64,000 nt of DNA from Sinonovacula constricta (lineage: Eukaryota > Mollusca > Bivalvia > Cardiida > Solecurtidae). The translations under genes and the position numbers were made by a program. Every line of letters begins with the position of its first letter. Position 1 is the stretch's first letter. The stretch covers positions 33,200,095 to 33,264,094 of the forward strand of contig CM017572.1 in assembly GCA_007844125.1 (NCBI GenBank), in the 5' to 3' direction. Positions 25,245 through 37,872 of the stretch are shown here, one piece after another. The notes below the pieces were generated by a model, which was given only the letters and a program-made list of their open reading frames with translations, was not told where the DNA came from and did not search any database.

Positions 25245-25735
25245 CGATTTTGCTTCATGGTGACACTGTGACCTTGACATTTAAGGTAGCGCCCCAAATT
25301 TTGCACGTGACAATTTGTCTTTATATCACGATCATTTCTGAGAAATAATTTTAAATTGTGAATGCAAATAACAAGCTTATGGGCCGGACACGATTTTGCT
25401 TCAAGGTCGCACTTGACAGTCAGGGCAGCGACCCAAATCGTGCACGCGACACATCGACTATATATTGCGATCATTTTTGTGAAAAAAAATCCAGCTATAA
25501 ATAACAAAGTTATGCACCGGACACAATTTTGCTTCAAGGTCAGGCTGTGACCTTGACCTTAAAGGTAGTCCTCTGAATTTGGCGCGCAAGTTGTCGACTC
25601 GGTATGACGATAATTTTTGTCACATAATTTTAAAATGCGACTTCAAAGAACAAAGTAATGGACCGGACACGAATACTGGACTGACGGACAACGCGGCGAC
25701 TACATGCTCCCCCGATTTTTTTCATTCGGGGAGCA
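25245..25735 (+). mobile_element. Pearl/Helitron-like tandem element with terminal hairpin
   Basis: Three diverged units of about 140-150 bases each carry CCGGACACGATTTTGCTTCA and AGGT-x-ACTGTGACCTTGAC motifs. They are followed by GACTGACGGACAACGCGGCG and a hairpin TGCTCCCCCGATTTTTTTCA-TTCGGGGAGCA at 25,706-25,735. This tandem core plus 3' hairpin is the design of the non-autonomous Helitron-type elements (Pearl, CvA) of bivalves. A CTRR terminus right after the hairpin is not obvious, so the class is an inference. It lies in intron 1 of the TRIM-like gene. Confidence 0.65.
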
Positions 25736-26529
25736 CAAATAATGATTATCGATTATGTCTTCTGATGAGAACAAAACATTTTGGACAGATAATGACATGA
25801 AAACTGTTTCTACTAGCTTTTGAAATGCAGGCAATAGTACCATGTTAAAAGATATGCACAATGCCCCACTGTCATTACACAATCGTATTTCCTGTCCCAG
25901 CCTAGCTGCACAGTTAGCTATTTTAAAATAAAAAAGAACCCTGTGACAACTTACTTTTAAGATCAAATTTCATGATCATCCAGGTAATCAGCTCTGAAAT
26001 CGATATCTAGTTTTTGCTGAGCTCCCCATCGTTCTTATTCATAGATATGGACAGAATGGACAAGTATAGCAATATATTTTATTATTTGTACTGTCTAACA
26101 ATTTGGGTAATGTTATTACAGCCTTTATTTAAACTTTATTAAATATCACCTTTTAATTAGACAACTGACCAGTGATCCAAGAGGAGACATTTCCGACACA
26201 GCAGTTCCTTGTGTTGGTGACAATACAACGTTACTAAACTCATCAGCGTGTTTCCCACGTTTCTCAGCACATCTTTGCCGTCTCCAAGTCTTTGCACTAC
26301 GTTGGGATTTTCGTTGAATTTATTATGAGTTCCTAAGCAAGATGTACACAGATGTTTATTGCAGTCATAGCAGTAATGGTCTGCAATCTCGTCTTTGTTG
26401 TCCTTTGCACAAATGGAACATTTGGCATCTTTATATTCATCACTCCACTTCTCTGTATTGAATGCTGTCGCCATATTTACTATCTAGCACAAGATTTCTA
26501 ACGGTATGTACACTGAAGTCTGTGCTGCA

Positions 26530-28450
26530 AGAACAAGAGGTATGTGTTGCTAAATAGCCAAAAGTCAACCTGCACCGAGCTTATCAGTAGGAAACACAAT
26601 AACGTAATCTTATCACAATAATGTTTAAATAAATGATTAAATTTGTTTTAATTAAATGGCTTTACATAGTGTATAGTTTGTATGCTTTAAATCGGACTTC
26701 AGTTGGTTGTGGGTTTGTGATATTTAACCAACTACAATGTGTGACAATGAGAGAACATTTGTACTCTATCACTCATAACAATTAGACTCAGCTTGAATTC
26801 AGCAGGAAATCTGTTGCCAGCCAGGCAATGTAAAGTTCTATTGAAAATGTGAATTCATTAGTAGATTCCAACTGGCTTATGATTACTCTAAATCATGACC
26901 GTATACAGAAAGCGTATAGCATTTGTACAGCATATTAAGTTGTAAATACACTTCTAGAGCATGAATTGGTACATTCTAGTCGATGGGCATTTGAAATAAA
27001 TATGCTTGTTGAGAAAAAATAAAGAACAAAATCACATGTGATGCTAACCTTGAGTCTGCTGAGTCTTTGTCCTGAAGCAGAATTCAGCCCTCCAATCAAT
27101 AAGAATATATGACAAAGTCCTCTGGGTATTGCAACATATACCAAACTCCGAAAAGGCACAGAACAAAGGTATTTCACATGCAAGCCAAGCGAAAGGTAAG
27201 AACAAATTTGTGATGAGTCATTAAAGGAAAAAGAAACAACACCGGCTATGGTAAATGTATAATCAAACTGTAATAAAATGAAAATGTAGGTCTGTCTACA
27301 AGTGTTGCTTAATTAAAGAAATCATTGTTTAGTTGAAAGGACATGCTGATATCCAGAAAAGTGCAGTTTAAGATATAATTACACTGAAATAATAAAACGA
27401 AATGTTAATTTTATCCACGACTTGCCAGACAGTAAGCACATAGGCCCAAACATATGGACAGCTTATGGTATCTTATCCGCCCAAAAAGAACTTGGCTGGG
27501 GTCACTAGTTGGTCCGCGGTCATGCACACAAGTTGTCACAACCCGGGAGAAGATGCATCGATATTACCATCTAGTGGCCTCAAGTTGTCACACACGATCT
27601 GGCTGAGAACGCTGGCAGCTGGAAGACTATGAACTTTTCTAACACAATCACAGACACATAATATTGCTTCAATGTATTTATGTAAATTTTCCACTTAAGG
27701 GAAATTATATTATTAAAATAAACGACTACGCCCACAGATTCGCCATTTTATGTTAAGACACGGAAATGATTGCCTCGTTTTGATTGTGTTCTTTGACGCG
27801 GCGTTTCAGTTCAACACATGCAAGATGCTGGGAACCACGAATTGTCCTTCACCTATGATTTGGGTGTGCCTGTGTGACTAACTAGCGAATAGGAGTCATA
27901 TTTCCGACTGGATCTCTCTTCATTTGCAAATACGACTTGGCACACAAATTAATACAATTCTAATGTGACACAGTATATGACATGCTTTTGTATGACATCG
28001 ACATGACAATGGCTTATATTTGCGAGTATGACTTTTTATCTTTCGACTATTTGGGTCTACTAAAGAAAATGGCCAAACTGTGAAGTACATTACATTAAGC
28101 AAACTTTTAATAACTTTTTTATATACAATACTTTAGAGATACATCGTGTAAAGAAAGTGTTTACGCATATGGATTATCTTAAGTAAGGAAATGCTAAATT
28201 AGTAATATAATTAAGTAGTTCGATTATTTAATTTAGTTATTTAATATGAAATATGAACTTCGGATGAGCTGGGTCAAACAACTAAACGCCCCCCAAAGAA
28301 CAAATTCATTAATGTAGGGTACTTTTAACCCTTAAAAAACCCAATAAAGTAGCAAATTATCTAATTTTCATCAGAATTACAGTTTGTAAATCCAGGCGCC
28401 TATCTTTGCCTTTTTTAAGTTACGCACAATTACTAGGGTATAAATAAAAA
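26530..28450. other. Upstream of the TRIM-like gene, nothing recognised
   Basis: This should contain the promoter of the minus-strand TRIM-like gene, but I see no TATA box or start site I would defend. No other gene is evident. Confidence 0.45.
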
Positions 28451-28457
28451 AAATACC

Positions 28458-28493
28458 ATGCCTGACGGTTAGGCTAACCACCGGTCAGGCATC
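28458..28493. repeat. Nested perfect palindrome
   Basis: ATGCCTGAC and GTCAGGCAT are exact inverted arms. Between them lies GGTTAGGCTAACC, itself a near-perfect palindrome. The whole folds into a strong hairpin in otherwise weakly structured AT-rich DNA. Confidence 0.8.
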
Positions 28494-28917
28494 CATTTTC
28501 TTAGTGGTTTGGGTACTTTTCGATATTTCGAACATTATGTGTGTAATGAACAGTATTATTGAAACATAATTATAACAACAATCGAATAATACGCCATTGT
28601 TTGCAAGCATGGCAATAAAAATAAAACTCCTTTCCGCGAAATTCCTTTTTAGCTATTTAACTCCATTCCGCACTTTATAAGAATATATGACAAAGTCATG
28701 CCGGAAGTTTAGTTTCGTCTCGACAGTAGCCAGACTGGATAAGATTTTCTGTGTTATTTTTGGGCTATATTCTTAGTAGAAATGTTGGATTGGAGATTTT
28801 TACAGCAAAGCGAACGGGTTTTAATCAATTGATTCGGGTCGTGTATTCTTCCCGGTTTTAGGAGTTACACGCTGTCGTTTTATTGTGTAAATGAGATATT
28901 TTGTTGTCCAAAATACT

Positions 28918-29055
28918 AAGGGCTGAATCCACCGTGCTATTTTCGTGGAATAATCTTAAGTATCTGGAAATATAAACATTATCCAAAGGTTAGTACTGTA
29001 TTTTTATATTTATTTATGAATGACAAGCAATTATCGACACCATGGGTTATATTTT
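28918..29055. repeat. Dispersed repeat, direct copy 1
   Basis: Shares GCTGAATC-ACCGTGCTATTTTC, GTGGAATAATC-T, and ATATTTATTTATG-ATG-CAAGCAATTATCGAC-ACCATGGG with 37,744-37,872. Both copies are in the same orientation and adjoin other repeats. Confidence 0.75.
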
Positions 29056-29179
29056 GCAGCAGCTGGGAAGGGTCGATTGGGAGTTGGACCCTGGACCAGA
29101 GTCTGTTTGAGAATGAAGGGCGCCGTGTGAGTGTATTTGTGTCTTCTGGGCTATGTGTAACAGGAGTAGAAAAGTGAGC

Positions 29180-29285
29180 CTCCACCTGGATTCGCACCAC
29201 AGACCTCCTTTATACTAGTGCGTCGCTCTACCATCTGAGACATTGAGGCTCTGCGAACGGACGGTGTCGGGCCAAATCCACAACG
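29180..29285 (-). mobile_element. tRNA-derived SINE head
   Basis: On the minus strand, CTCAGATGGTAGAGCGACGC (A box) precedes GGTGCGAATCC (B box) at tRNA-like spacing. The same strand continues TGGAGGCTCACTTTTCTACT. The head is distinct from the 23.9-kb SINE. Confidence 0.6.
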
Positions 29286-29989
29286 GCCCGGTCAAAAACC
29301 GCCCAGACCAAAAGGACTACGTTTTAAAGGTAGTGGTATGGGAACGGCCAATAAATAGGGAGTCGAAAAGGCCCATATGTGTGTGTAATATGTACATGCA
29401 TGTTTAAGTAGAATATTGATCGTAATTGTATATTATTCAATGTTATTGATTTATTATATGTAAATGAATATTATTTGTAATATTTTCTTTATATTTACTT
29501 GCTGTATGTTTTAATAACATGAACATAGGTGTACTGTTACACAAATGTGAGTAATAAGTCCTGCGGACCCACAGTCTTCACATCTTTGGGTCCCAAAGCA
29601 AAACTCTGGGTCCCAATGGAAACTTTTAGCAAAATGATTATACAAATAATAGCAATGTACAGTATTTCAAACTTTTTAATTCTCATCTCAACAAAGCTCT
29701 CTAAATACATTTAAACTTCACCTTTAAGGCTTGCACTTAATAACAACCTGTTCATAGTACTAGTACTTCAATGGAGTTCATAGAGCCTCCGATCTTTCGT
29801 CGTAGGACAACCAATACATTTGATGATTTTCATTAAATTTGATGCAATTAAGTTTTTTGAGACTTTACTGTCTATAAATACATTTTATTCCAATTTCTTT
29901 AAAATCAACATAAAACAAAACAAAAAACATAAGTATGAGGTACAATATAGTCTCGATGGCCACGCCTCTCAATAAACACAAGTTAAAAT

Positions 29990-30245
29990 ATGTAGTCTGA
30001 TCAGTACATCAACACGTAACATTCAATGTTTTATAAATGTCAACGCATGGGGTCTTACATGTCCATCAACACGTAAGATTTGATGTTAAGTAAACATCAA
30101 CACATGCAGTCTGATAAGCCTATCAACACATTGGGTCCAATGTTTAATAACACAAACACATACACTCTGACAGGCCCAACAGCACATAAGGTTCGATTTT
30201 TAACAAACATCAACAAATGCAGTCTGAAAAGCCCATTAACAATGT
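29990..30245. repeat. Tandem repeat, ~57-bp unit, 4.5 copies
   Basis: Each unit reads about CAGTCTGA-AAGCCCATCAACAC then ATAAGGTTCGATGTTTAATAAACATCAACACATG with drift. Starts are near 29,994, 30,049, 30,107, 30,163 and 30,220. The frame at 30,080-30,295 simply runs through the repeat. Confidence 0.85.
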
Positions 30246-30299
30246 ATGTATTTTCGGATCAACATTATTATAAAAAAGATGAGGCTAAAGCTTGATATA

Positions 30300-31060
30300 T
30301 TTAGCATTAAAATAAGTTATTAAAATGCCATAACCTTATAATTGTGCTACCTTAGAATCTTATTCATATATAAATAATTGTGACCATGGACCTTAGGCAT
30401 CTTTTTATCAGACCGCACTAATTTATATTTTGAAGCAACTTTCATGCGAACTCGTAATGAATACGCAATCATACATAGATGTATGAATTTATCATACCTG
30501 TTGGTGTCAGACCGTGCATACATTTTCATAAGGACTTTACGCATTTATTAATATACGACCGCACTAATTTATTTCAATCCTCTACCGGAAAATGACAGTT
30601 GGAGCTTGACATAAATTAATTTAGTCTGATGGATGTGATCTTCACCCCAACTTATAAATATGTATACAATATCTTACACTATCTAATACAAACACCTTAC
30701 GACAATACATCAGACTTTACACATTTATATACAGTCATTTTGCGTGTAGCGGATCACTAACAACATGTTCACTACATATGCATTAGAAGCGAGTGTTTTA
30801 AATATACAGAATATGCATTTACATTGCAAAGATGTTCTTCTTAAAAAATGCTAGCCATTTAAATCTCGGACGTATAAGCACTTCAGTTTTGACAGGAATC
30901 AATTTAGGTAGTAACAGATCACTCAAGGGTATAGCGAATCACGTGACAAACGTCACCGAGGTCACAAAGGACCAGAAACGTCGTATTTGTCACAACAATG
31001 CATGCAATTAGCACGCTGAAGCGTTGCCGACTGACAGTTGCAAGGTGGTAACTGATATTT
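30300..31060. other. Intergenic, nothing recognised
   Basis: No gene or repeat partner seen. Confidence 0.45.
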
Positions 31061-31066
31061 TTTTTC

Positions 31067-31190
31067 TTTTTGCATGTCTCGTCTCTGTGTTTTCGTCATA
31101 TTTACATTTACAATGTTTGCCTTTGTCTAGAGGTAATTTACATTTAAATATCAGTGGAAATGTTGATAGGACCTTTTTATTTACCTATTT
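31067..31190 (-). repeat. Dispersed repeat, copy 2 (inverted partner at 9.4 kb)
   Basis: Reverse-complement match of 9,405-9,530. On the minus strand it reads AATAAAAAGGTCCTATCAAC at one end and GTTTTCGTC/GACGAAAACACAGAGACGAGACAT at the other. Confidence 0.6.
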
Positions 31191-31473
31191 ACATTGCAGC
31201 TAAAGGGAGAAAATCCAAAAGTACTCTTGATTAGGTTTTGACAGATTTACCTCCCTTATTAAAGTGATTGCCATTTGTGTTTGTTGATTTAAGCACATTT
31301 GAATTGGCGGTCTAAAATAGTTGCAACATTATAGTGAATTGCTAAACATTTTGGATAGCATCAGACGTTAATATGCACAGTTTACTTGATTTACAGCGTT
31401 GCTTAATGACGATGATTGTTCTATTTTTGTTGTTGTTGTTTTTTATCTGCATTATAAACTAATTGTTGAGGCA

Positions 31474-31483
31474 GCGCATGCGC
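31474..31483. promoter_or_regulatory. NRF1-type palindrome GCGCATGCGC
   Basis: A perfect GCGCATGCGC palindrome in an AT-rich stretch. Such sites often lie in core promoters, but I cannot identify a gene on either side. Another copy at 51,079-51,088 does sit at a gene start. Confidence 0.3.
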
Positions 31484-31924
31484 AAAACAAAAACATGAGA
31501 AACGAAAATATTCGCAAATAAAATGATTACTCATAAGACAGTTCATTCCTATTTTCCTATCGTTCCTATTTCTTTAAAGAACACAAGCCACGACTGCATA
31601 TTTTCCAATGGATACATTGTCTCTATGAGCAAAATAGCTGTCTGGGCAGATGAAATATATTTCTTCTTGTTGGTTCCGGCACTTTTTACAGATAGGTTTC
31701 GTGAAGCAACCTATTAATTTCGTTGTTTAACCATTTTGTAGACATGATTGCTGAAAAAAGACGAGGGGGAAGAAGACTATGGATCTGTCAGGGTATGATG
31801 ATCAAACTCACAACAGCCTGTAAGACAATATATACAAAGCCCTCCCCACCCCAACCCGCAACGCCCCGCCCCCTCAATTTGGAAAGAGTAAACAATATCA
31901 GAAATTTACATCACATCAAGTTCG

Positions 31925-33225
31925 TATTGATCATACATACATACACACATACATACATGAATGCATGTATACATAACCATACCATAACCATACCTACCAT
32001 AACCATGCCATAACCATCCCATGACCATACCACGACCATGCTTTAACCATACCATAACCATACCATAACCATAAAATAACCATATCAAAACCATATCCAT
32101 GCCCAAACCATACCATAACCATGCCATAACCATCACATGACCATACCACGACCATGCTTTAACCATACCATAACCATACCATAACCATAAAATAACCATA
32201 TCAAAACCATATCCATGCCCAAACAATACCATAACCATACAATAAACATAAAGTAACCATCCCATAACCATATCATAACCATACAATAACCATGCAATAA
32301 CCATAAGTTAACCATACAATATCCATGCCATACTATAACCATACAATAACCATGCCATACTATAACCATACAATAACCATATAATAACCATACCCATGCA
32401 ATAACCTTACCACAATCATACCATTATCATACAATAACCATGTAATAATCATACCATAACCATACAATAACAATACCATACCATAACCATACCATAACCA
32501 TACAGTAACCATGAAGTAACCATACAGCAACCATATCATAACCATGAAGTAACCATAGAGTAACCATATCATAACCATACCATGTCCATACCATAAACAT
32601 AGAATAACCATACCATAACCATTCCATAACCATACAAAGACCATGCCATAACCATACCATAACCATAAAATAACCATGGAATAACCATAACCAGACAATA
32701 ACCATGCCATACTATAACAATACAATAACCATATAATAGCCATACCATAACCATGCAATAATCATACAATAACCATGGAATAAACATACCATAACCATAC
32801 CATAACGATACCATAAACATGCAATAATCATACCATAACCCTACCATAACTTTGCAATAATCATACAATAACCATGCAATAATCATACCATAACCATGCA
32901 ATAAACATACCATAACCATACCATAACGATGCCATAACCATGCAATAATCATACAATAGACATACCCATGCCATAACCATACAATAATCATTCCATAACC
33001 ATGCAATAACCATACCATAACCATAAAATAATCATACAATAACCATGCAATAATCATACCATAACCATACCCATATCCATACCACAGTTATACCATAACC
33101 ATGCAATGATCATACCATAATCATACCATAACCATGCAATAACCATATAATAACCATACCCATACCATACCAATATTTATACCACAATTATACCATAACC
33201 ATACCATTACCCTACCATACATACA
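31925..33225. repeat. ACCATA/ACCATACAATA minisatellite
   Basis: About 1.3 kb of short units built from ACCATA, CCATAACC and ACAATA, flanked on the left by ATACATACATAC. Higher-order copying is visible: a ~130-base block (ACCATGCTTTAACCATACCA ... CATATCCATGCCCAAAC) occurs at about 32,030-32,108 and again at 32,150-32,225. The minus-strand frames made of W, Y, G, M, V and L are products of the repeat, not proteins. Confidence 0.95.
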
Positions 33226-33229
33226 TGGA

Positions 33230-34620
33230 CATTTTAATTTTCATCCCAGATCTGGATAATGAGACTGTTTGTGGTATCATGTCATACATCATAGCATGAT
33301 ATTGCAGTGAATGCATCCCTATATATCAATATATATATTTCAAGTTAAAACTGTCTCCATATGACTAAAAACTGATGATTGGATGCATACATAATGTGTT
33401 ACAATGGTGATATGATGTGAATGATGATAGTAATAATCATGATTAGCAGCTTCTACTGCTGGAGTTGAACACAGCTAACACAATTTCAGAGAATATTGTA
33501 ATGGTTAGGGTGATGAAGTGGAAGAAGGTGTGCATACCGATTAACAGTCATTGAATAACGTAGCATTGGTTTATAAGGTGGACGAAACTTTGGGATACGT
33601 TGCGACCTATCTTCAGTTCTCATATCAATAAACACACGTCAGAGGAACAAACAATTTCTTGTTGTCCTAAGGGACATATACGCCCATCAATTGGTTCATT
33701 GGTTTGATCAATTATCCTATATTGCTTAAAAATTCGCTGTTGATTTGCACTTTGGTATCTCCGTAGAAATGGGTTTGGTTTGGTAAAGCCATCATCTTCG
33801 GTTATTGCAAACTGCTTGGCTGAAAATTTCTATGTGGAAATCCTAACGGAACATCACTTTTTCAAATGAAATACTTTTTATCTGATTAAAATCTACACAA
33901 GTAGCAAAAGATCAAGCTCATATTTGGCTGATCCGCAATACCCTAGGATTCGCTACACTCTAAACAACTAGTTTATTGTAATTATAACATTTGATCGCGT
34001 TCTTAACCATTGATTGATATTATTTTAGTCTTGGCCGTGATATCCCTTTACATGATCTTTATCTTTGACTTAAATGTTTTGACTTTAAAGAAAACAATAT
34101 TTAGAAACCAGTGTAAACGTTGTGAACCAATGGAATACGGATATCCCGGAGAAATAAATAAACCAGTAAGATATTGTATTTAATATTTTTATTTAAGAAT
34201 AAAAACATAACAATTAATTTACTGGGTAATACGAATGCATTGAAGGAGAAAAGCATATGGTTGTACAATTAAAAGTACATCTATGCCCTCATTGACTGAC
34301 TTTAATTGGTGTGAAAAGAACAAAGGTTCTCTGTCCATGTCTTATTTATTAATTATTAGTTATTATTGAATTGTATTAGTATATTCTTGAGAAAAGAAAT
34401 ATTTGTGAATGACAATTAATTCAGTATGTATAGACGAATTATCATTAAGTCTTTGACATCTCAAAATGTATTTAATTGAGGTATTACAAAGGCTGATGCC
34501 ACTCTACCTGAGGTAGGTTTCTTACTTGCCTCCGGGTATATTTTGGTCCAGCTATATAATTTCATCAATTATTCTAAAGGTGTTGCTGTGGTATAATTTG
34601 GAAGTATGTCTTGTTTATTA
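33230..34620. other. Intergenic, nothing recognised
   Basis: No recognisable exon or transposon end. Confidence 0.45.
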
Positions 34621-34639
34621 TATTTGGTAGGTTGCTGCA

Positions 34640-35830
34640 TTAGTTCCGGTTCAGAGAGGCCCATGGCTCGACCCTGGAGTGGCCGAACCCTACAACATTG
34701 CAGACAATGACACCAGGTTCCTCAGCCAGATTTTGGACTTCAGTCCCAAATAGTATTGGTCGTATCAGACACATACACAATAGTAAGGAACTATGTTTGT
34801 TTGACCTATATTTAGTTCCTTTCAGGATTCTAAGCAATTCAAGTCCCCTTGCCATCATTATATGATGTCGTTTATATGACTCCTGAATGATAACCTGAGG
34901 TCAAGAGTCGTACCAAAAACGTAGCCTCCTTTTTAGATTGAATTTTTACTTCCCCTAAACATACGTCCAAACATGTCTCCTTTTGATTACCATAAAGTAA
35001 GAATACAGTTTTTTCTTGTGAAATCCTCACTTGTTTGGCCTATCCCAGATGGCATCTAGACCGCTTTGTGCTTTATTTGTAAGCAGTCCTAAACTCTTGC
35101 CAACTAACTAGGCGCCGGATCATCCGCGAATTGGCTTAGTGCGATACCCTTACCCTCGACACTTCTGTGGCAGGTCGTTGATACGGAGAGAGAATAGCGG
35201 GAATAAAATCGAGCCCTGGGGAAACCCTCTATCTAGTGTTGCAGGTCTTAAGAGCTCCTCTCCTCCTTTGACTTGAATAGATCAAGGTTGCATAAAAACC
35301 CTTAGGTACTTGAAGATGATACCTGTTATCCCGTCTTCTTTAACTTTTAATAAGACTCATGCGTGCCAGGTAAAGCCGAAAGCGGATTGCAGGTCGAGAA
35401 AATGGCTGCACCAGTCCGTTTTCTGTTTTTAGCATTAATCACTTCATGTTGCAGGCGTGCAAGCTGATCTAATGTGTATTTCCTAAAGGTGGATTGGAAA
35501 GGATTTATTGTTTGATTTACTTCTAAATGGTGTTTCAAGCGGGCCTTTACCATCCCTTTCAGCTTTTCCCCTGCATTGATTGTAAGGCTAATTAGTCTTT
35601 AGGATTTTGGAGCAACTTATTTATCTTTTGAAAGGTGGTAACTACAGCTTCTTTCCAAGTGTCTGGGTACTTTCCCCTTTGTAATATTTCACTGTCCATA
35701 GCCCCTGAGTATTATCAGGCATATACTTGGATTGATTGTAATCAGTGCATGAAATCAAATATTTTCAGTGGCAGAGTTACTTCTTGTTGGAATGATTCTT
35801 TTTAAATGGAGAAGCTTTTGTGGAGAGTTG
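34640..35830 (-). mobile_element. Non-LTR retrotransposon reverse-transcriptase fragment
   Basis: On the minus strand, ordered reverse-transcriptase pieces are readable across several frames. These are GKYPDTWKEAVV, then MVKARLKHHLEVNQTINPFQS, then LDQLARLQHE, then FPQGSI before INDLPQ, then a decayed FADD-like block, and finally GLELLRILKGTKYRSNKHS with LIRPILFGTEV. This is the fingers-palm-thumb order of Jockey/CR1-type LINE reverse transcriptases. Multiple stops and frameshifts and the absence of an endonuclease domain show an old, dead, 5'-truncated copy. The clade is an inference. Confidence 0.75.
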
Positions 35831-35839
35831 ACCCGTTCT

Positions 35840-36660
35840 CCACTTGGTTGTCAAGCAGGATTTTGTGCTGTGATTCAAACTTGGCCTGAGTATCTTACAC
35901 ATTTGATCTTGGTTTGAACCACTAGAGACATCCTTGTAATGGAAGACTAAGATGTTCTGTTGGTAACTGCGGATGGTTTATTTTTAATCAAGAAAGGGAT
36001 GGGGCTATGCGATTGTTTTTAAAATTCTGTGTATATTCTTCCAAAATTCCAAAATTTTAAACTAGTAATTTTTTATGTTTACAGTACTGCAGACTTGTAT
36101 CCAATTTTCTTTTTATACTGTTTATACTGATTGTATGATTGTAATATTGTGTCTTTAGCACTTCTCCTTTTATCCATGTATATGAATATATTATCTATTG
36201 CGAGGTCATAAAATTGTCGATATCGCAGTATTCAATGTTAAATACTATAGAAGAAGAAAGTCTATGTAGCTAAAGCATAGGCGATAACTGTATGTTGGTT
36301 AACCTAATAATTACCTTCTGTAATTTAAGATAACGCGAATTATGATTGACCGTATTCAAACTGTATTAACTGTTTTAAAACAGTGTACTCAAATGAGGTA
36401 CACACTAGCCTGACAGGTACATAACACTGATTGATAGAGAAAGTGATTGTCTGACTTAATTGGACTAGGTAATTACCCTAACAATAACTTAAATGTAATA
36501 TATATGTAATATATATATATATATATAGCATAGGATTATTATACGACTATTTAGTAATATTACTCTTACCAATAAATTTATGTGAAAGCAAGTGTATTTA
36601 TACTTGGTCATATTATGGTTAACCAATAATACATACTTTATAGTGAAGGGCAGATAACTA
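35840..36660. other. Intergenic, LINE flank
   Basis: May include more of the decayed LINE at its left side and a short (TA) run near 36,508-36,528. No gene seen. Confidence 0.4.
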
Positions 36661-36665
36661 CATAA

Positions 36666-36668
<3 letters not shown>

Positions 36669-36734
<66 letters not shown>
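36669..36734. repeat. (CA)n microsatellite
   Basis: About 33 CA dinucleotides, uninterrupted. Likely polymorphic. Confidence 0.97.
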
Positions 36735-36735
<1 letters not shown>

Positions 36736-36989
36736 CAACAACGACCAACTAGCCATAGGTACGACCAAGGAATACAAAAAAATGTGATAATCTGTTATCA
36801 CCTAACACTCCTTCAGACTGTAAACAAAACCAATCAATGAATAATATATATAATAAATAAACATGAAGATTGGATAAAAACGGTGGACTCTAGTGTGTTC
36901 ACAAGCTAAAATTTTGACGTTTCAGACAGACGAAGGGGTATTAGAAAAGCTCACATTGAGCACGTTGTGTTCAGGTGAGCTAAAACAAT

Positions 36990-37715
36990 CAAAGCAAACA
37001 CATAATAAATGTTAGTATCTCTATCAAACACAGGTTTTACATTCTACATTCAAATAAATAAACATCAGTACTATAGTATACAATAAAAGTCGTTGATGCG
37101 AAGCATTAAAGGCGACGCAAAAAGTGGAAGAGGTAAATAAAATAAAGCAATCAGTGAGCAAGTAACAAAGACATTTGAAACGTTAGGGTAATTATTTGAA
37201 AATTCACAGTATACTATAAATCCCGAGAAAAAGTATGTATAACTTATATTCATGAGGCCATAGAATGGTTTAAAACAAAATAAAACGCAAAATCCGACGT
37301 CATTTAATAGGTTTTCATATGTAACATATGTAAAAAAAAGTTGCAAATTTAAAATAGAACACCGTTTAACGAATTCGGAACCGTATTTTATTAGATTCTC
37401 TAGGTCTAGAAAATTGGCAGAACAAATGTGTCTATATGTGCAAGTTTCTGTGAGCATTCTTTATATAGGCGTCGCGCTCCAGGGCGTCGCCAAATTATTA
37501 AAACATCTAGTTTAAGCTATGTTTTAAAACAATTCACATTTCCAATAACAATAATTGGTATCATGTTTTAAATGGTTAATCAGCATAAATGCCCCATTCA
37601 GGAAGCGATGATTTATTCACATATAAACAAAACAACGCTTTTCTTGAGTTTTCTCCAAAACGTTCATTAAATGTATCGAAAACGTATCGCATTTAGTCCC
37701 CCGATTTACGTCAGA
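36990..37715. repeat. Third, partial copy of the NHL-gene 3' flank, with insertion
   Basis: 36,990-37,080 matches 15,510-15,600 (ATCTCTATCAAACACAGGTT, CATCAGTACTATAGTATA). 37,498-37,715 resumes the same sequence (ACATCTAGTTTAAGC, TAATCAGCATAAATGCCCCA, CGATTTACGTCAGA). About 410 bases in between (37,085-37,495) have no counterpart and look like an insertion. The copy stops before any NHL exon. The insert carries a 128-codon minus-strand frame that I do not recognise. Confidence 0.7.
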
Positions 37716-37743
37716 GTTGGTTTGAAGCGAGTTGTCTCGCATT

Positions 37744-37872
37744 CGCTGAATCTACCGTGCTATTTTCGTGGAATAATTATTTGTACATGGAAATTAGACA
37801 CTATGTTAAGATTAGAGCTGTATTTTTTATATTTATTTATGGATGTCAAGCAATTATCGACACCATGGGCAA
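37744..37872. repeat. Dispersed repeat, direct copy 2
   Basis: Partner of 28,918-29,055. It begins at the exact end of the third 3'-flank fragment, suggesting the two were joined by insertion or by rearrangement at a repeat. Confidence 0.75.

Larger units (their letters stand above)
17667..26474 (-). pseudogene. RING-less TRIM-like gene (B-box, coiled coil, NHL) with in-frame TGA
   Basis: Three minus-strand exons, 26,474-26,170, 23,326-22,441 and 18,245-17,667, join with matching phases to about 589 codons. Exon 1 gives a B-box 1 (C19-x2-C22, C35-x2-C38, C43-x2-C46, H50) and a B-box 2-like finger (C85-x2-H88-x4-C93-x2-C96-x4-H101). Exon 2 gives a charged coiled coil, a linker and the start of the NHL region. 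Exon 3 gives the NHL beta-propeller blades and ends LLMVEWK. Donors are GTCAGT (weak) and GTGAGT; acceptors are TATTCAG and TTTCCAG. No RING finger is present. At 22,542-22,540 an in-frame TGA falls after DNENR, where the family would read an Arg codon (CGA to TGA is a CpG-type change), and the frame continues open for 226 codons. A shortened B-box/coiled-coil protein of 363 residues could still be made. Bivalve homologues are commonly immune or cytoskeletal adaptors; the role here is unknown. Confidence 0.8.

Noticed and set aside
31906..33057. Minus-strand frames up to 162 codons rich in W, Y, M, V and L
   Set aside because: Produced by the ACCATA minisatellite. It was considered as a membrane protein, but the repeat is non-coding in character.
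37071..37457. 128-codon minus-strand frame as a host gene
   Set aside because: It lies within an insert inside a duplicated flank, matches nothing I recognise, and its end runs into the flank sequence.
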